DNA of 64,000 nucleotides from positions 624,392-688,391 of the forward strand of contig NW_003101677.1 of the NCBI RefSeq assembly GCF_000003855.2, written 5' to 3'. Position 1 is the first letter of the stretch. Every line of letters starts with the position of its first letter. The notes beneath the pieces are model-generated. The model searched no databases. It saw only the letters and a program-made list of their open reading frames with translations, and was not told the origin of the DNA. Shown here one piece after another: positions 34,759 through 47,033 of this stretch. A program made the translations under genes and the position numbers. Source of the DNA: Blastomyces gilchristii SLH14081 (lineage: Eukaryota > Ascomycota > Eurotiomycetes > Onygenales > Ajellomycetaceae).

Positions 34759-36471
34759 CTACAACGCGCCCCCAACCTTCTCCACAATCCACATAGATAA
34801 CCGCACATTCCACCCAACTCGCCTCTCAACCTTCCTCAGATCTTCCCGGGATATGGCACTGGCATCCTTCTGTAACCATTCAGTTTCCTTTGACAATCTC
34901 CGTTTCAGCGCTTCGTCAGAGGTTACCACGACTGCCCCAACCTCCAAATCAAGACTATAGCTTCTCTTTGTGTAGTTGCTGCTTCCTACGAAAGTGATGC
35001 TCGGGTGTTTTTCTTCGGGAAGAGTTATCCACAGCCCTTTTGCATGATAAGTCCATCCTCCTGGTTGTCCGACGGTTCCCCGTCGCCACTCTTTCAATTG
35101 AATAGAGTTAGTTCTTTGTGCCTCTGCAACACGATCCAGAAATCGTGCAGATAGATGGGTGTATGCCGCTGGGAGCATTCCTGATACTCCGGCCGAGCCA
35201 TAAAACCCGTTTGCCCAGGGTGAGGCAGTCAGGACAGTTCCTTGAGTTTTTGATATGGCGGTTGCTGCTGTTGATGTGCTGGATATCAACAGAGACGAGA
35301 GAACAGGGTGAATGCTGAAGTAGCCTGCTGTAAATAGCCAGCGGGAGTTGGCCAGGGAGGGGGATGTTGAAAGAAGGCTAAGGATTTTTGTCACCGCAGG
35401 ATACTCTGTGGATTCGTCAGGTTTTAATAGTGGACTGAACTGTGCCACTGGATAGACGAACGTGGGCTTTGATGACACTGGTGGCGGCAGAGGATGAGAT
35501 TTCGTTGGTTTTATTAAAGGTGCTAAAACGGTAGATGCATATGCAATGAAGTTTTCCGGATCATCAAGCGGCGACGGGGCGCCATTAGACGCTGGCCAGG
35601 ACAGAGCATATCCGGCCTTATCCCCCGGGTTTGGAAGGACGAGGAAACTGAGGCTACATACTGAATTATGGATTCGGGAGTAGTAATCCGTCAGCGGTTT
35701 AGAGTTAAAGACATGATATCTGTCTAATCGGTTCGTGAAGTAATCATTTGAGAGGTTCGCTCTAATATATGTGTTAGAACAGGTACGCCCTTATACGTAA
35801 ATCGGAACAGTGATCTCACACCCGGATAATATTATTTCATCATCAATCCCATACAGCTTCATATGTTGCAGGCCCCATCCTTCGTTTATTCTCCTCGGAA
35901 CGTATCTTTTCCTCAATCCGGTAAGGTTAGGGGTGTGAAACATCCGTATCTCGACGCGATCCGATCCATGCTCTGCAACTAGGGACGCTAAAAGTGATGC
36001 GCAGGATTGTTTTGGAGTTTCGCGGGTACCCCGTAGGGCATCCGTCAGAATCGAGACTCGGAGCTTCGGGTTTTGACGTAGGGCTTCATTTATGATTTCG
36101 ATAAGCTCGAATTCCGTCTTTCCAATATAGAGAGTCGAAAGATATATTCTATTTTTGGCGTTTCGAATTTTATCCTACAATTGCAGTTTTTGTTAATGCC
36201 GTAGGGAGCAGACAAAGCGTTTTAACCCACTTACTTTCAGAGCGTCGTAGAAGCTAGCAGGAGAGTCTAAAATGTTAATCTGGGACGCCTGGATTTCAAA
36301 TCTAGGAGCAATATTGTCCAACTCAATAGTTATGCTACCAAGGGACGACGCTGGATAGGACGTGGTTTGTGTGTGGCTTGGATGAGAGGAGAACTTCCGG
36401 ACAGAACGTCGCGGGATGGGGGGCCTGCGGCATGAGTAACGAAGGGTTTGCACCCCGATACGTTTTATCAT
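34759..36471 (-). CDS. PGS1: CDP-diacylglycerol-glycerol-3-phosphate 3-phosphatidyltransferase (PGP synthase)
   Basis: Three exons (36471-36235, 36174-35822, 35761-34759) with introns of 60 bp each encode 530 residues, close to yeast Pgs1. The N-terminus is Arg/Ser-rich and reads as a mitochondrial presequence. The first phospholipase-D-type motif is H183-x-K185-x4-D190 (HMKLYGID) followed by GANLSN. The second is HAKGLW (H436, K438) with GSSNYTKRS. The second motif lacks the Asp at +7, as in other PGS1 proteins. The enzyme makes phosphatidylglycerophosphate from CDP-diacylglycerol in mitochondria, the committed step to cardiolipin. The gene is divergent from the complex I subunit gene with only 243 bp between start codons. 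The two introns restore the first HKD motif and the SGANLSND block exactly, so the model is well supported. Confidence 0.93.
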
Positions 36472-36714
36472 TGTGAAGAAAATGCGAAAATAATGCCAAT
36501 TGAATACATGCTCCCTTAATTGGCTAGGAACATGAAGCCTAGAATTTGATAGTTATGTATGTAAATTCGGGCGGGAAGTTCGCCGCAACGGCATTCTTTT
36601 GGGAATCTCGGCGCTAAGCCTCTTTCGGCAGCATGACATCGAACATCACCAACTTCAAATCACTCAGCTTGACTGGAAGATTGTCAACGGAATACCACCT
36701 TTGCAGCCTTCAAG
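36472..36714. promoter_or_regulatory. Bidirectional promoter PGS1 / NDUFA12
   Basis: 243 bp between two divergent start codons of mitochondrial-protein genes. A short GC-rich stretch (GGGCGGGAAGTTCGCCG) lies near 36570. The shared regulatory role is inferred from arrangement. Confidence 0.5.
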
Positions 36715-37613
36715 ATGTCGACAATTCTCCGAACTGCCCGCAACTTGTGGCGGATAGGTTTCAAAGTTCGTCCACTCCCGTTTGCCGTTCTCAATGCCGA
36801 TACTAACCACATACACATTAAACAGGAATACGGTCACCAGATGCAGGTACGCTTCACTTGCACGTACAATATTCTCTTTTCTGCCTCCTGGTTATCCAAG
36901 CTGGCTGGCTTTATGATATGCTCACCTAAGGTTTTGGTGCTGGATAATAGTATATGGGTTTGTCTCCTTCCCCACAGCTCCGCGCCGTGGAACAGATGGC
37001 TAACACGTCAGAAACCATTGATAGGCGATACCAAAGCTGGGACGTTGATAGCTATGGACCGATACGGAAACAAATATTATGAGAACATGGAAGAACTCCC
37101 ACGTAAGAAATATCAGTTGTGCATCTGCAACACGCTTTGAATGCGTAAACTGATTTTCGTCTCGCTTTAGTTCGAACGCGCTGGGTGGATTACAAGGAGA
37201 AAGAATTCGACGCATCCCAAATTGACGTTGGCTGGTATATATTAATCCTCAATCAATCTTCTGAACCTCCTTTCAATTACACACTCCACTCCCGGGAATA
37301 TAATGGAATTCTTACGTACTGTTCTATCTTTACTTCCTAGGCACGCCTGGTTAGCGTACATGGTCGACAAGCCGCCGACTCAAGATGCAATCTTACAGGC
37401 TGGCGTGCGATCATGGGAATTGCCAGAGCATCAGCCCACCATGACGTTAAGTCGTGGCGCGTACAAGCCATATTCTACGTGAGTCTTCCTTTGTACCGAG
37501 TTTGCATTTTCTGGCCCTCCACTTTCAGAACAATTGTACTTACAATATGTTTCGCAATATACAGCGTAAGGCCGAAATTTTCTGCCTGGAAACCTGTTGC
37601 GGCACGTCGATAA
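36715..37613 (+). CDS. NDUFA12: NADH:ubiquinone oxidoreductase (complex I) NDUFA12/B17.2-type subunit
   Basis: Six exons: 36715-36765, 36826-36846, 37012-37102, 37171-37234, 37341-37478 and 37565-37613, giving 137 residues. The product begins MSTILRTARNLWRIGFK, then EYGHQMQ from a 21-bp microexon, then IGDTKAGTL. The conserved DRYGNKYYEN, RTRWVDYKEKEFDASQ and AYMVDKPPTQD blocks follow in order, and the C-terminus is PKFSAWKPV. These are the family blocks of the accessory complex I subunit NDUFA12. It is a matrix-arm subunit of the mitochondrial inner-membrane enzyme. Intron 1 carries TACTAAC. For intron 2 an earlier CCCACAG acceptor exists, but it shifts the frame; the acceptor at 37011 restores KPLIGDTK and is preferred. 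It converges with the YPP1-type gene. Confidence 0.92.
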
Positions 37614-38086
37614 ATATGTGTTCGGTTTAGATGGGCAAGACTCTGCCAAAGGCGTCTTTAATTGCACGTTTCGAGCTTTGAAGAGTGCTGGTTGGCGGCT
37701 ACATTAAAAAATTGTATATATTCTCTTCTCTATGCTGATAGAAATTGATGCTTTATTCACAGTGAATGAAGATTTCGGGAAAGACAGCAATGTATTCTAT
37801 GTCAGCAGATCTGGATTATATAGACGATTCAATATCATACTTGCTGAACACGAAAAGAAGCAACTTAGTCACATTCAAAGCATAGACACGGGGCAAATAG
37901 GCGTTTTCATGAGACAGATGTCGCTCAAAACGTGGAGTGGGTATTCCTGTGCCCAAGGAAATAATATCTAATACGAACAAAAATTACACCAAGCGAAAAC
38001 TGGGTCAGGGGTAAAATGTGACATTAATTGCTCAATAGAAAAAAATAACTGAAGCTCTTGTAGGGAGTGCCTTCATCGATAGTAGC
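37614..38086. other. Convergent intergenic region NDUFA12/YPP1
   Basis: 473 bp containing the 3' ends of both genes. A 79-codon plus-strand frame at 37732-37971 has no recognisable features and is not called. Confidence 0.6.
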
Positions 38087-41000
38087 TCATAGGACATATC
38101 CTCCAGAGCCAACGTTCCACCAATGTCGGATAGGTTTTTTATCCTCAAGCTCCACACACCACCAGAGAACTTCTTTAGCTTTATCAATTTGCCCGCTTTG
38201 CTCATAGGCTCTTGACAACGCAAACCACGCTTCGGAGTTATCCCACGCGCTCCCGAGTTTGGTCAACGCGGATAGAAGGCCATACGCCCTATCACGTGCA
38301 GCAAGCCGATCCAGGGCTTCGGGTGTGCTTTCCTGTGATAGAGAAGGGCCGCTGTTGCCACTGGTCTGCTCGCCGTCGTGCGTCTGGGAGTTTGCTTTGA
38401 GCTTTGACGAATATGACAAGAGAGAAACACCAGATGTGATGGTGTCCAGGTCGGGTTCAGGCTTCTCGGGAGGCAAAGTTTGATCGTAGATATCCAAAAG
38501 TAGGTTAGCCAGCCCTACTGTGGCTGATGGGTGGTCTGGATAGTACATAAGAGCGTCTTCAAAATGGTTGATTGCGTCATATGGGTGCGATTGCGCCAGC
38601 GCGAGATTGCCTCTTTCAGCGTACACATCCCCCCAAAGCTCGTCTGAACTCTTTGTGCCTCCCCACCCTGCGTCGGCGAAAGCTCTCGCTGAAGACTCCT
38701 GTTCTGCAATGAGTGTTTCCACACATCTGGCTTGTTCTGACGCCTCATTGCAGGCTTCTAGCGCGTCCTCGAAGAGTCCTGCACGTCGATAAAGTCCTGC
38801 GATGAACAACCATATTTTAATCAGCAAACCATGGGCGTGTATTTGCGTCTGGACTTTCGGAAACCGAGTGAGTGCGCGTGTAGGGGAGTCGAAGCGAAAG
38901 CTTCGTGAACGTAGGCCGCATCGGAGTAGATTTCTTGGTGGACAACAGGAGGAAGTGAACTCTTTGCCGTGCGTTTTATGATTGTCATGATGTGTTGATA
39001 CATGACCCTGAGGTGGATGTTCGTTTCGAGGGACTTGGGGGAGTGCGTTGGCGGATATCGATGAGTTTTCCTCCGCATGTTGACGTTGGTGTTTTTTGAT
39101 TGTATTTGCGCCAGTTGAGCGAACTGATTTGTCTGAGCTGCGTGGTGGTATAGATTTCGTGCTACCGTCCCGCCGATGAATTTTGTGCCGTGCAGAACCA
39201 CCGGTGGCCTCTGAGTGAGGATGCTCGCTTGATGCAAACCGATCCTCATCCGTAACTTGAATTGTTGGTGCGTCTGGATCAGTAGGAACACCTCCAGACG
39301 AGGTTGATGGTACTCTTGGGGTAATATTGGCTTCTGCCCTAAGTGGGTTGTCTTTCTCTCCATATTTAACACTCTTCCTTCGGCCGAAAATACTACCGCG
39401 GAAGCTTCGAGTTGTTCCCGCTGAACTCTTAGGGGGTATGAGATTATCCGACCCTTTTAGTTCGATTTTTTTATCAAGTTCGGGATTCGTGAACAAACGA
39501 CCGTAAAGGCTGAGCAATTCCTCAGAAAGGTTTAGTGCATACTCTGGGCCGTGCAGTATTTCCAGCAGCGTAAGCTGAGTAATCCGTAGCTCAATAATGC
39601 TCTCTTTCTCTCGTGCTTCCATTTCGTTAGGTGTGCCTCTACTCATCTCGATGGCGGCAGCTGACAGCCAATGAGCTGATTTCTCCCCGAGGTCTTGTCG
39701 CTTATTCTGAGAAAGCTTTTCATTTTGTTCATGAAGAAAATCGACGCTTGGCACGCTTTCAAAAGCGGCATAACATGTTTTGCTTGCAGCCTCGAAATCT
39801 TGTTTTGCACTTAGTAAAAGAGCTAGTAAATGCCATAGCGGTACAAGATCTCGCTCCTTGGTACTAGTCCAATGCGATTGTCCGTGCGCGCCCGCGTCCA
39901 CGGACTGAGCCGACACCAATGCGGCCCGAACACAATCAATCGCGCCGTTAAGGTCCCTAGTCTCTGCAAGCAGGAGTCCAAATGCGAAGGACGATGCCAC
40001 ATCTGTGCCCTCTGGGGACTCATAAGCCAGGGATTTTTCAAACGCAGCTAGAGCATCAGCTTGGATGTCAGTTCGTGCTTCATTGATTGGAGTCCATCTT
40101 GCCCAGTTCGCGAGGCCTATTCCGATAGCCCGATATGCTATGGAAGCTGCTATGGGAGACAAAGCTCTGCTATGGGAAGAGGCAGTGATTGACTCTGGTG
40201 AAACTCGTCCGTTGGGTAAATCGGTCGTCGAGCTGTTAGTCATCAGCTCATCGAGTAATTCTTGTAGCATATCGGTCAATTCCTTTGCTTTTTCCGCTTC
40301 CTTATAGGAGCCGAAGCAAGATAGCATGGTGATTCCCTCGGAAAGTGTGCGGGCGAATATCTCATCGTCCTCCAGCTCACCTGCAGCCTCCGGAGATTTT
40401 TTTGCCCGCGCTTTTGCGCTAGTAGTGAGATCGATGTATGTTTCTAGTGCTTTGATCGCAAGGTTAAACTCGGCTAAAGCTGCGTGGACATGGAAAAGGC
40501 GGCGTAGGATGAGGGTAGAATGAAATGTCATGGTAGCTGCTCGATACAGCATCTAAGGAGGGGCGGGGTTAGCATAATAACAGTGGCGCTCTTGGGACAA
40601 CAACTCACATCCAGAACGTTGCGAGAAAAAGCATCCTGTCCACCTTCCCCGAAATCGTTGTCCCGCCACTCTGACCCAGAAAGGACCTCCCAATTTTGGA
40701 TGAACTGTTCTACCCAGGCCTCAACTTCTCTATTTTTAACCTCTGCCTTTGGAAAGGTTGTATTTTTAATCACAATATTTTCACAAATAGTCTCCACACG
40801 ACGGAATTCCGTTGTCAATTGGGCACGCTTCTGGCTCTCCGACGGACAAGTGTAAACTACTTGGCGCAAAGTCGATGATAAAAGCGTGTAATAGGTTTGC
40901 CATATCGAAGCTCTTGACCCTGGGCTCGCTGGTGCAGTGCTTAAAACAGTTGATGCCGGGTCACCTTGTTTTACGTTACGGTGGGATGACCAGAGCCGGA

Positions 41001-41908
41001 ATGCCTTCAAGGCGAACTCGACAGTTTGCTCATTTGCCAGGGGACCTTCGGATGCAGCTTCGCTTGCAATGAGTGCGGCCTTAGCCAATAACTGTTCAGA
41101 CCAGAATAGGAATTGTGGACTTGACGGGGAGTTCGAAACCGGAGCGGAAACCCAAGGTAAAACTGATTTGAAAGTGCGTATCGCATCCTCCGACCCCGAA
41201 ACTAACGCCTGAGCTGAGCCTAGAAAACGAGTTAGTATGAGTTCCGTAATATAGCATTAAAATCCAAGGAATCTATACCCTTCATATATCCACCCTTTAT
41301 AATGCAGACTTCTGTCCAGGGCGATAGGACCTGTTGATCCCCAGACAACATATGCAGTGTTATATCGAAATCTTTGGGCAGACGGGAGGCCGCCAGTGCA
41401 GGTTCTGATAGTGCCCAATGCAACCAGCCCAAACACACTTGCGCTTGGAAAACATCCTGTGGCGGGCTCCCTTCCTCCCCCATTACAGACAGCAATCCTG
41501 GTATGAGATCATGGAGCTTTGTCTCTGTGGATCCCGAGCCGGTGGAGGAAGTGGTAGGTCGCTTGTTCAGGTAGGCTGCGACATGACACTCGGCACGCGC
41601 AACCGCCACCAGACCTAATAAAGGACCCGAGTGTCAGTAAATATTGTTGTGGGGATTAGGGACAAGACGTCAACAGTACATTTTCGCTCCGGGCAATGCT
41701 TTTCAACTTTTCGAACGAGCTCTGGAACGTCATTCCAACTATCGTTGCATCTAGCGGTATCCAGAGACTCAATATAGCGCTGCCCCTTCTCGGGGTTTCG
41801 ACCCTACATAGTTCACCTTGTTAGTGCCATCGGGCCTGCTTCTGTATCACAGAGATGTAGAGCTAGGGTTAAAACTCCGAACTGAGGCAAAGGGCCAAAT
41901 ACAGTCAT
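38087..41908 (-). CDS. YPP1: Ypp1/TTC7-type TPR scaffold of the plasma-membrane PI4-kinase complex
   Basis: Exons on the minus strand: a short first exon (uncertain), then 41803-41680, 41614-41279, 41219-40609 and 40552-38087, about 1180 residues. Splicing joins CPERKC to LVAVARAECHVAAYLNKRP, MKG to SAQALVSG, and RNVLD to MLYRAATM. The N-terminal half is helical (ARCNDSWNDVPELVRKVEKH). A Ser/Thr-rich, basic linker lies near residues 730-910. TPR-like repeats follow, including AERGNLALAQSHPYDAINHF and the C-terminal WFALSRAYEQSGQIDKAKEV, ending WNVGSGGYVL. Yeast Ypp1 bridges Efr3 and the kinase Stt4 at plasma-membrane patches. The start is the weak point: ATG at 41908 with a GTATTT donor keeps frame, but another first exon is possible. 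It is divergent from RIX1. Confidence 0.85.
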
Positions 41909-41967
41909 GGTTTTGTGAAGCTCAGTGGATGGAACTGTCACCACATCAGAAACATGGTTGGTAAAGC

Positions 41968-41999
<32 letters not shown>

Positions 42000-42353
42000 C
42001 AGTGCTTGACAAGATCCTAGGACAAACGTGTAGCCAGAAGAATACCAGAGGCCGTTTCAGTTCCTGGACAGAAAGGACAGAAACGAGCTAAATGAGACCG
42101 AGCCCGGCAGATGACGATCGCTTGGCGGTAATAACCAACTTAGCGCCAAGGGACGCGGCAAAGAACCTTGGTCCCGCGCCAATCTCCGCAAAAAAAAAAA
42201 GTTCTGCTAGTGAATTTCAACTTTTATCCCCGCTCAGATTTTGGGATTGAAAGCAAAGCGCCTCTTATGAATCGCTAAGAAATGTCTCGTTGACCGGTTT
42301 TTCTAAATTCCGAGACTATTCAATTTCCAGCTTCAATCCTTCCGCCGCCCGCC
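41909..42353. promoter_or_regulatory. Bidirectional promoter region YPP1 / RIX1, with A30 tract
   Basis: 445 bp between divergent genes. It contains an uninterrupted run of 30 A at 41969-41998 and a second A10 run near 42190. Poly(dA:dT) tracts disfavour nucleosomes and often mark fungal promoters. Nothing else was recognised. Confidence 0.55.
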
Positions 42354-44811
42354 ATGGCAGCTCCTACTTGCCTCCGCGCCGCGACGCACCGCTTACTTAC
42401 TACACCAGCGAAAGAGCTCCCGTCGATTGCAATCTACCTTGCGACAGCTTTCGCTGATTGTGGAAGTATATTATCGGCTCCTCAAACCCAGAAAAAAACT
42501 CCAAGGGAGTCAGATACTGCATTGCTTGTACAGAAATTAAAAGCCCGCATCACGAGTCTGCTTCAAGATCATCGCGTTGAAGGACGCTGGACTGCGGTTA
42601 TCCTTGTGAAGGTAGTAATAGAAGCAGGCCAGTGGGAGATTCTTCGCGGTTCTGAGGCTTGGGTTCGGGCTCTACTAAGTATTCTAGCGGTGAGTTTCAT
42701 TCGTTTTCTCGTCTCGTGCACCTAATCCTGTTCATCCCAACTCCTGCTAACCGCTGACACAGAGATCTGACCCACTGTCAACGAAAAAACTGTGCCTCAT
42801 TACCTTGACTCGCATATTCCGACTAACTTATCCATACCAAACATTGGTGCGAGAAATAACGACACCGTCGCTGCCCACTTTCATTACATCTTGCTTGAAT
42901 TTAGTTTCTGTGAAGCCAGTAGCCGGGCAAGCGAGGCAACTGAAACGGATTACTCCATTGCTTGAAACTGTGCTGCATGTGTTTCTCGAATTGCTTCCTC
43001 ATCATCCTACCATATTTCGCCCGTTCTCTTCCCAAATCCACGGCTTGATTCTGCCCCTCGTGGGGTCGTTTGGCGTTCCTGGTTCATTGTCAAAATCTGG
43101 GGTACGCCTGGCGCAGCAGCTATTTATCGCGCTACATCAATGTGCTCCAAAGAATACCAGTGGAGAAGAATGGCTTAAGGCTTGCAGGGCTACAATATCG
43201 TCCATACATCAGACAAGCGATCACCTATTCCGAGCGGTTGTAGAACAGTGGGAGTCTGTTGATAACTCCTTACGCCAAGCATCTAGATCAAAGAATTACA
43301 ATCGCCCAGTTGGAGATGATAGCCCCGACGCGCTAGGGTCTCCAACCTGGCAGGGTATATATGCTGGCACTGAGAAGTTAGAAAGTCTTCTAAAGCTGCT
43401 TACTGAATTCGTTGCAATGCCAACTAGCTCCACAATCTCGATGCCTTTAGGGTCCATACTTGATGTGTCCAATCGCTTAGTTTCGGTGACTTCCCCTTTA
43501 TCAGATGATGACGCTTCACAGCGTGGGACAGAATTAAATCTCGAAGTTGGCCGGGAGGAACGGGAGTGCCTTTGGGCTGAGTTACCCAAACTTCACGTTG
43601 CGACCCTAGATCTGCTGCGCGCTGTCGTCGAAAGATTTGGTCTAGGGAGTATCTCAATTGCACAAAGCTGTCTTGATCAAACTCTTTGGACGTTTGAAGC
43701 TGAAAGCGGCAATGTCAACATACGGATTGGCGTTTACCAAATAATAAAGACTGTCATGCCTATCATTGGGCCGTCCATCACAAGACCTGGTGTAACATCC
43801 TTGGCATCAATCATCAGATCCGCGTGCCAGGACCTCCTGCCTTCCTCAGAAAACAAGGCTGTTGGCGTTAATCAGCATCTTAGTGCCAAGTCTGCCGCGA
43901 AGCCAAACCCGTCGACAAGCAATGTAGACTCTTTCCTGAATCTAAACCCAATAGCCACCATTGACGCGGAACATTCTTTCCCTGGGTTAAAAGGTGCGGC
44001 TGAGGATCTTCTTACAAGCCTCCTCACAGCCCTTCCGACGGAACACACACCACCGTATCTCCGGACCGAAATTGACCGAACGGCGATCATAACAAGGAGC
44101 AAATCTATCATGATGGCCAGCGTCCTCAACCCCGTCCCAGCAACGTCTAGTCGTTGCAATACCCCGAGCATTATCCCATTTCTTGCTCGATGTTACCCAG
44201 AAACGCCTGGAGTTGAATCACTTCTACGGCCAAGGATGCCCGTCCTAATAGGAGTCTCTCAATCAAGCGAATGGGAACTGGCGAATGAAGAAGACGAATC
44301 TAAACCGAAGTCAATGGCCGCTTTCGTATCGTCGTCAAATGTGGTACCTGAGGAACTCACTCGGCCAATAAACAAACGAGCTTTGGATGATATTCAAATG
44401 ACTGATGAGCAAGCACTTCCACCAGCGGCATCTCATAATCTGATGACTTCACAGACTAAAAGAATACGTGTTGAAACGATGCAATCCTTCAATTCCTCGG
44501 CGACGACTCTTACGGGACAAATACCTGCTGTTCCCACAACAGAAAGGACCACGGACTTCGATAAACCAGCGCCAGCTATTCAATCAATCCTTAGACAAAA
44601 TTCTCAAATTGCAGCAACCAGTACAGAGAAAATTGAGAGAAGGAGTGGCGGTGCAGATGACGCGAGACAGGAGGCTTCCATTTTACCTGTCAAGGATACC
44701 AGTGCAATTAAGAGTGGTGGTTCCGGGGAAGGTGATGACGGATCTGATGATGAGATTCCCACGCTGAATATTGAACCAGACACCGATGAAGACGAGGAGG
44801 AAGACGAATAA
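42354..44811 (+). CDS. RIX1: Rix1 family pre-rRNA processing protein
   Basis: Two exons, 42354-42689 and 42763-44811 (73-bp intron, GTGAGT...CACAG), encode 794 residues. The N-terminal ~210 residues match the Rix1 helical repeat domain (KARITSLLQDHRVEGRWTAV, then WEILRGSEAWVRALLSIL, RSDPLSTKKLCLITLTRIF, and LLPHHPTIFRPF). The C-terminal part is low complexity and ends in a strongly acidic Asp/Glu tail. Rix1 forms the Rix1-Ipi1-Ipi3 complex (PELP1-TEX10-WDR18 in animals) that acts in ITS2 processing and late pre-60S remodelling in the nucleus. The splice join ILA-RSDPLSTK is in phase. The gene converges on the MBOAT-like gene. An Arg/Lys patch (QTKRIRVE) near residue 670 could act as a nuclear signal. 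Confidence 0.88.
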
Positions 44812-45251
44812 TTACCTACGTATTTGATCAAACTTGGAAATCGCACAGCATCTCTCGATCGAACCACGTCATTTTATCTAATTATAAGTCATGTATTGTC
44901 TAATCTATAAAAATCTTGAAATAGGGTGGAATTAGGGGCAACTGGAGAAAAATAGCATACTTGGGATGGTTCTTCAACCCTATCTGCGAGTTTCCCCCAG
45001 GAGACTTAAGTAGCCAAAAAAATATTTGAAAAGCATGCTCGGGATACCGAAAAAGAATTCCTCCGCCTTTTCTATCGAGAGGTCGAAAGCTTAATTGAGG
45101 AAAATTCAGTCACGCCACGGAAAGGGGCCACCTCTCCCCTTTCCATTCATATCATGAGAGTATTTGAAACTGGCCAATATAAGTTGCGCATGTCTGGAAA
45201 ATGTATATCCACAGCGAGCTTGTAGGTCTATTGACACATTCAACTCAGATT
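44812..45251. other. Convergent intergenic region RIX1 / MBOAT-like gene
   Basis: 440 bp of 3' flanking sequence. Short frames here are not supported. Confidence 0.6.
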
Positions 45252-47033
45252 TCACATAATCCGTATCCCAACATCCCACCACTTCTCGCCTCTCCATTGC
45301 TTAAAGGCCTGCCCTTTCCAGCACCACCAGCCTTGACCCTCCGCACCAAACCCCAAACCACGAATGGGGCTGAGTGGAACCGGCTCAACCAACCATATTC
45401 CGCCTTTTGCGAAATCATCCGCACCCAAGGGTCCAATTAGAAACGCCCATGTCACAACGAAGATGAAATTTGTCGATCGACGGAGCCAACGCGGAGGGTT
45501 AAACGGGAGAAGGGTAACGATATTCTTGGCAACGAAGTCCTGAAACATGATTGCCGGGGCTTGAAGGAAGAAAAACAAGAAAAGGTTGGGGAAAGGTTTT
45601 GTTGGGGCGAGTTGCGTGTAGCTGCCGGCGGCGTGCAATAGGCCACTTAGACCAAACGCAATGTAAAGCTGGAGAGATTGTCTTACGAATGGCTTTTGGA
45701 GTCGCTGTGGAAGATGCGCGTAGATCCAATTGCTGGGCTGGAGGAAGTTGAAGCGGAAAACCTGGTGCCACCACTTGCTCCAGAAGCCGATGAGCCCGTG
45801 ATCTAGAAGCGAGGAAAAGCAAGGTCCGAATATTTTTGGATATAACCATGGGGCTTCAATTGGAATGGATGTCCATGTGCGAGCGAAAGGGACCCATAAT
45901 GAAATGCTAAGAGAAAGTAGAGAAATAGCCCAAGCCGTACATTCTACTGCACATATAACGCCCATCACTGAGAGGAGAAGTCGATAGGCTTGGGTAGTAA
46001 TATTTCCGAACGTGCCGAAGGAGTCAAGAGGAAATGGGGGTGGGGAAGAAACAACGCCCCAGAAATAGGGATCGAGCATCATGATGACTTTTAGAGCGTC
46101 TAGGCCAAGATAACTCCATGTCATCTGGAATAGTGCGGACTTGGCGGCGGATTTGGTATTACTCAAGTTCATAATTTCGGGCTTCCTAACTCCACGTGAA
46201 AGCGGATCGAGGTGAGAAGAAACTGATTTTGGTAATAGGGGAATTGTAGAAATACGCCAATTCCAGCCAGGGCCCCGCATATTGACAATAAGGTCCTAGA
46301 CCCATACCAAACGATGAGGAAATGTGTTTGGATACGCTTGCCACCGCAAAATATACATCTCGCTGCCTGCTTCAGGGCGATGGTTGCACTTGATTCCCGG
46401 TTGCAGGGCCTTCTTTGTAGTTCGTGACAATCGGAAATTTGTGTTTCCAATTTCTTTATCTTCAAGAGATCTGTTGGATATGGTCGCTAAAACGTGATTC
46501 TCAGAACAACTGGAGCAGTTTTCCCTATTGTGTGCAAATATTGTCGTTCGTTCAATGCGTTTGAAACGTCCTTGAGGATCGTTTAAAACTAGCAATGACG
46601 CACTCAACATTATATACCAGAAGGAAGCGATTCCGACAACACATCCATTCCCTCCAAGATACATTCGGGATTGGATGATGTTCAATAATCCTGAACAAAT
46701 CACAGAGCCAAACGACAGGTATTTGATGATTGTAAAATGCCCATTCCGGGGGGTTTTCACAAGGAGTGAGAGAACAAGAATGATCAAGGGTGCAAAGCTA
46801 TGGGGGAAGAGAACCGGCCGGATCCGCCCAGCAGCAATGGCTTCATCATACTTGTTCTGAAGTTGCCGAACCGCAACGAGGTACGATGGCGGAATAACAA
46901 TTTCACCATGTTTCATTGTTATGTATAGACTAGGTAGGGTGGCGTAAAGGAATTCGTAGTTCCTTTGGTTTCGTATCCGACTACCGTTAGGAAGAGGGAT
47001 GTAAAAGTAGCGGTTGTTGGCAAAAGCTTCCAC
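45252..47033 (-). pseudogene. Wax-synthase-like MBOAT acyltransferase with one in-frame TAG
   Basis: From ATG 47033 a single intronless frame runs to the stop at 45252 (592 sense codons), interrupted only by TAG at 46298-46296 (codon 246). Upstream are several hydrophobic segments and the RLVWV block. Immediately after the stop come DLIVNMRGPGWNWR, then FWSKWWHQVFRF with the MBOAT His-containing H-G-x-IGFW-like region, and GLLHAAGSY, the likely catalytic His block. The family transfers acyl groups to alcohols in ER membranes; fungal members include secondary-metabolite acetyltransferases and wax-synthase-like proteins of unknown substrate. The stop falls inside a conserved stretch. An intron ending at this TAG would need a phase-0 donor that I cannot find. 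It is thus a nonsense allele, a read-through case or a sequence error. It is divergent from the HLTF-like gene. Confidence 0.75.

Noticed and set aside
37732..37971. 79-codon plus-strand frame after the complex I subunit gene
   Set aside because: No recognisable motif, no splice support, and it lies in a shared 3' region.
38821..39372. 183-codon minus-strand frame
   Set aside because: Alternative frame within the Ser-rich linker of the YPP1-type gene. The main frame is continuous across it and resumes the conserved TPR part.
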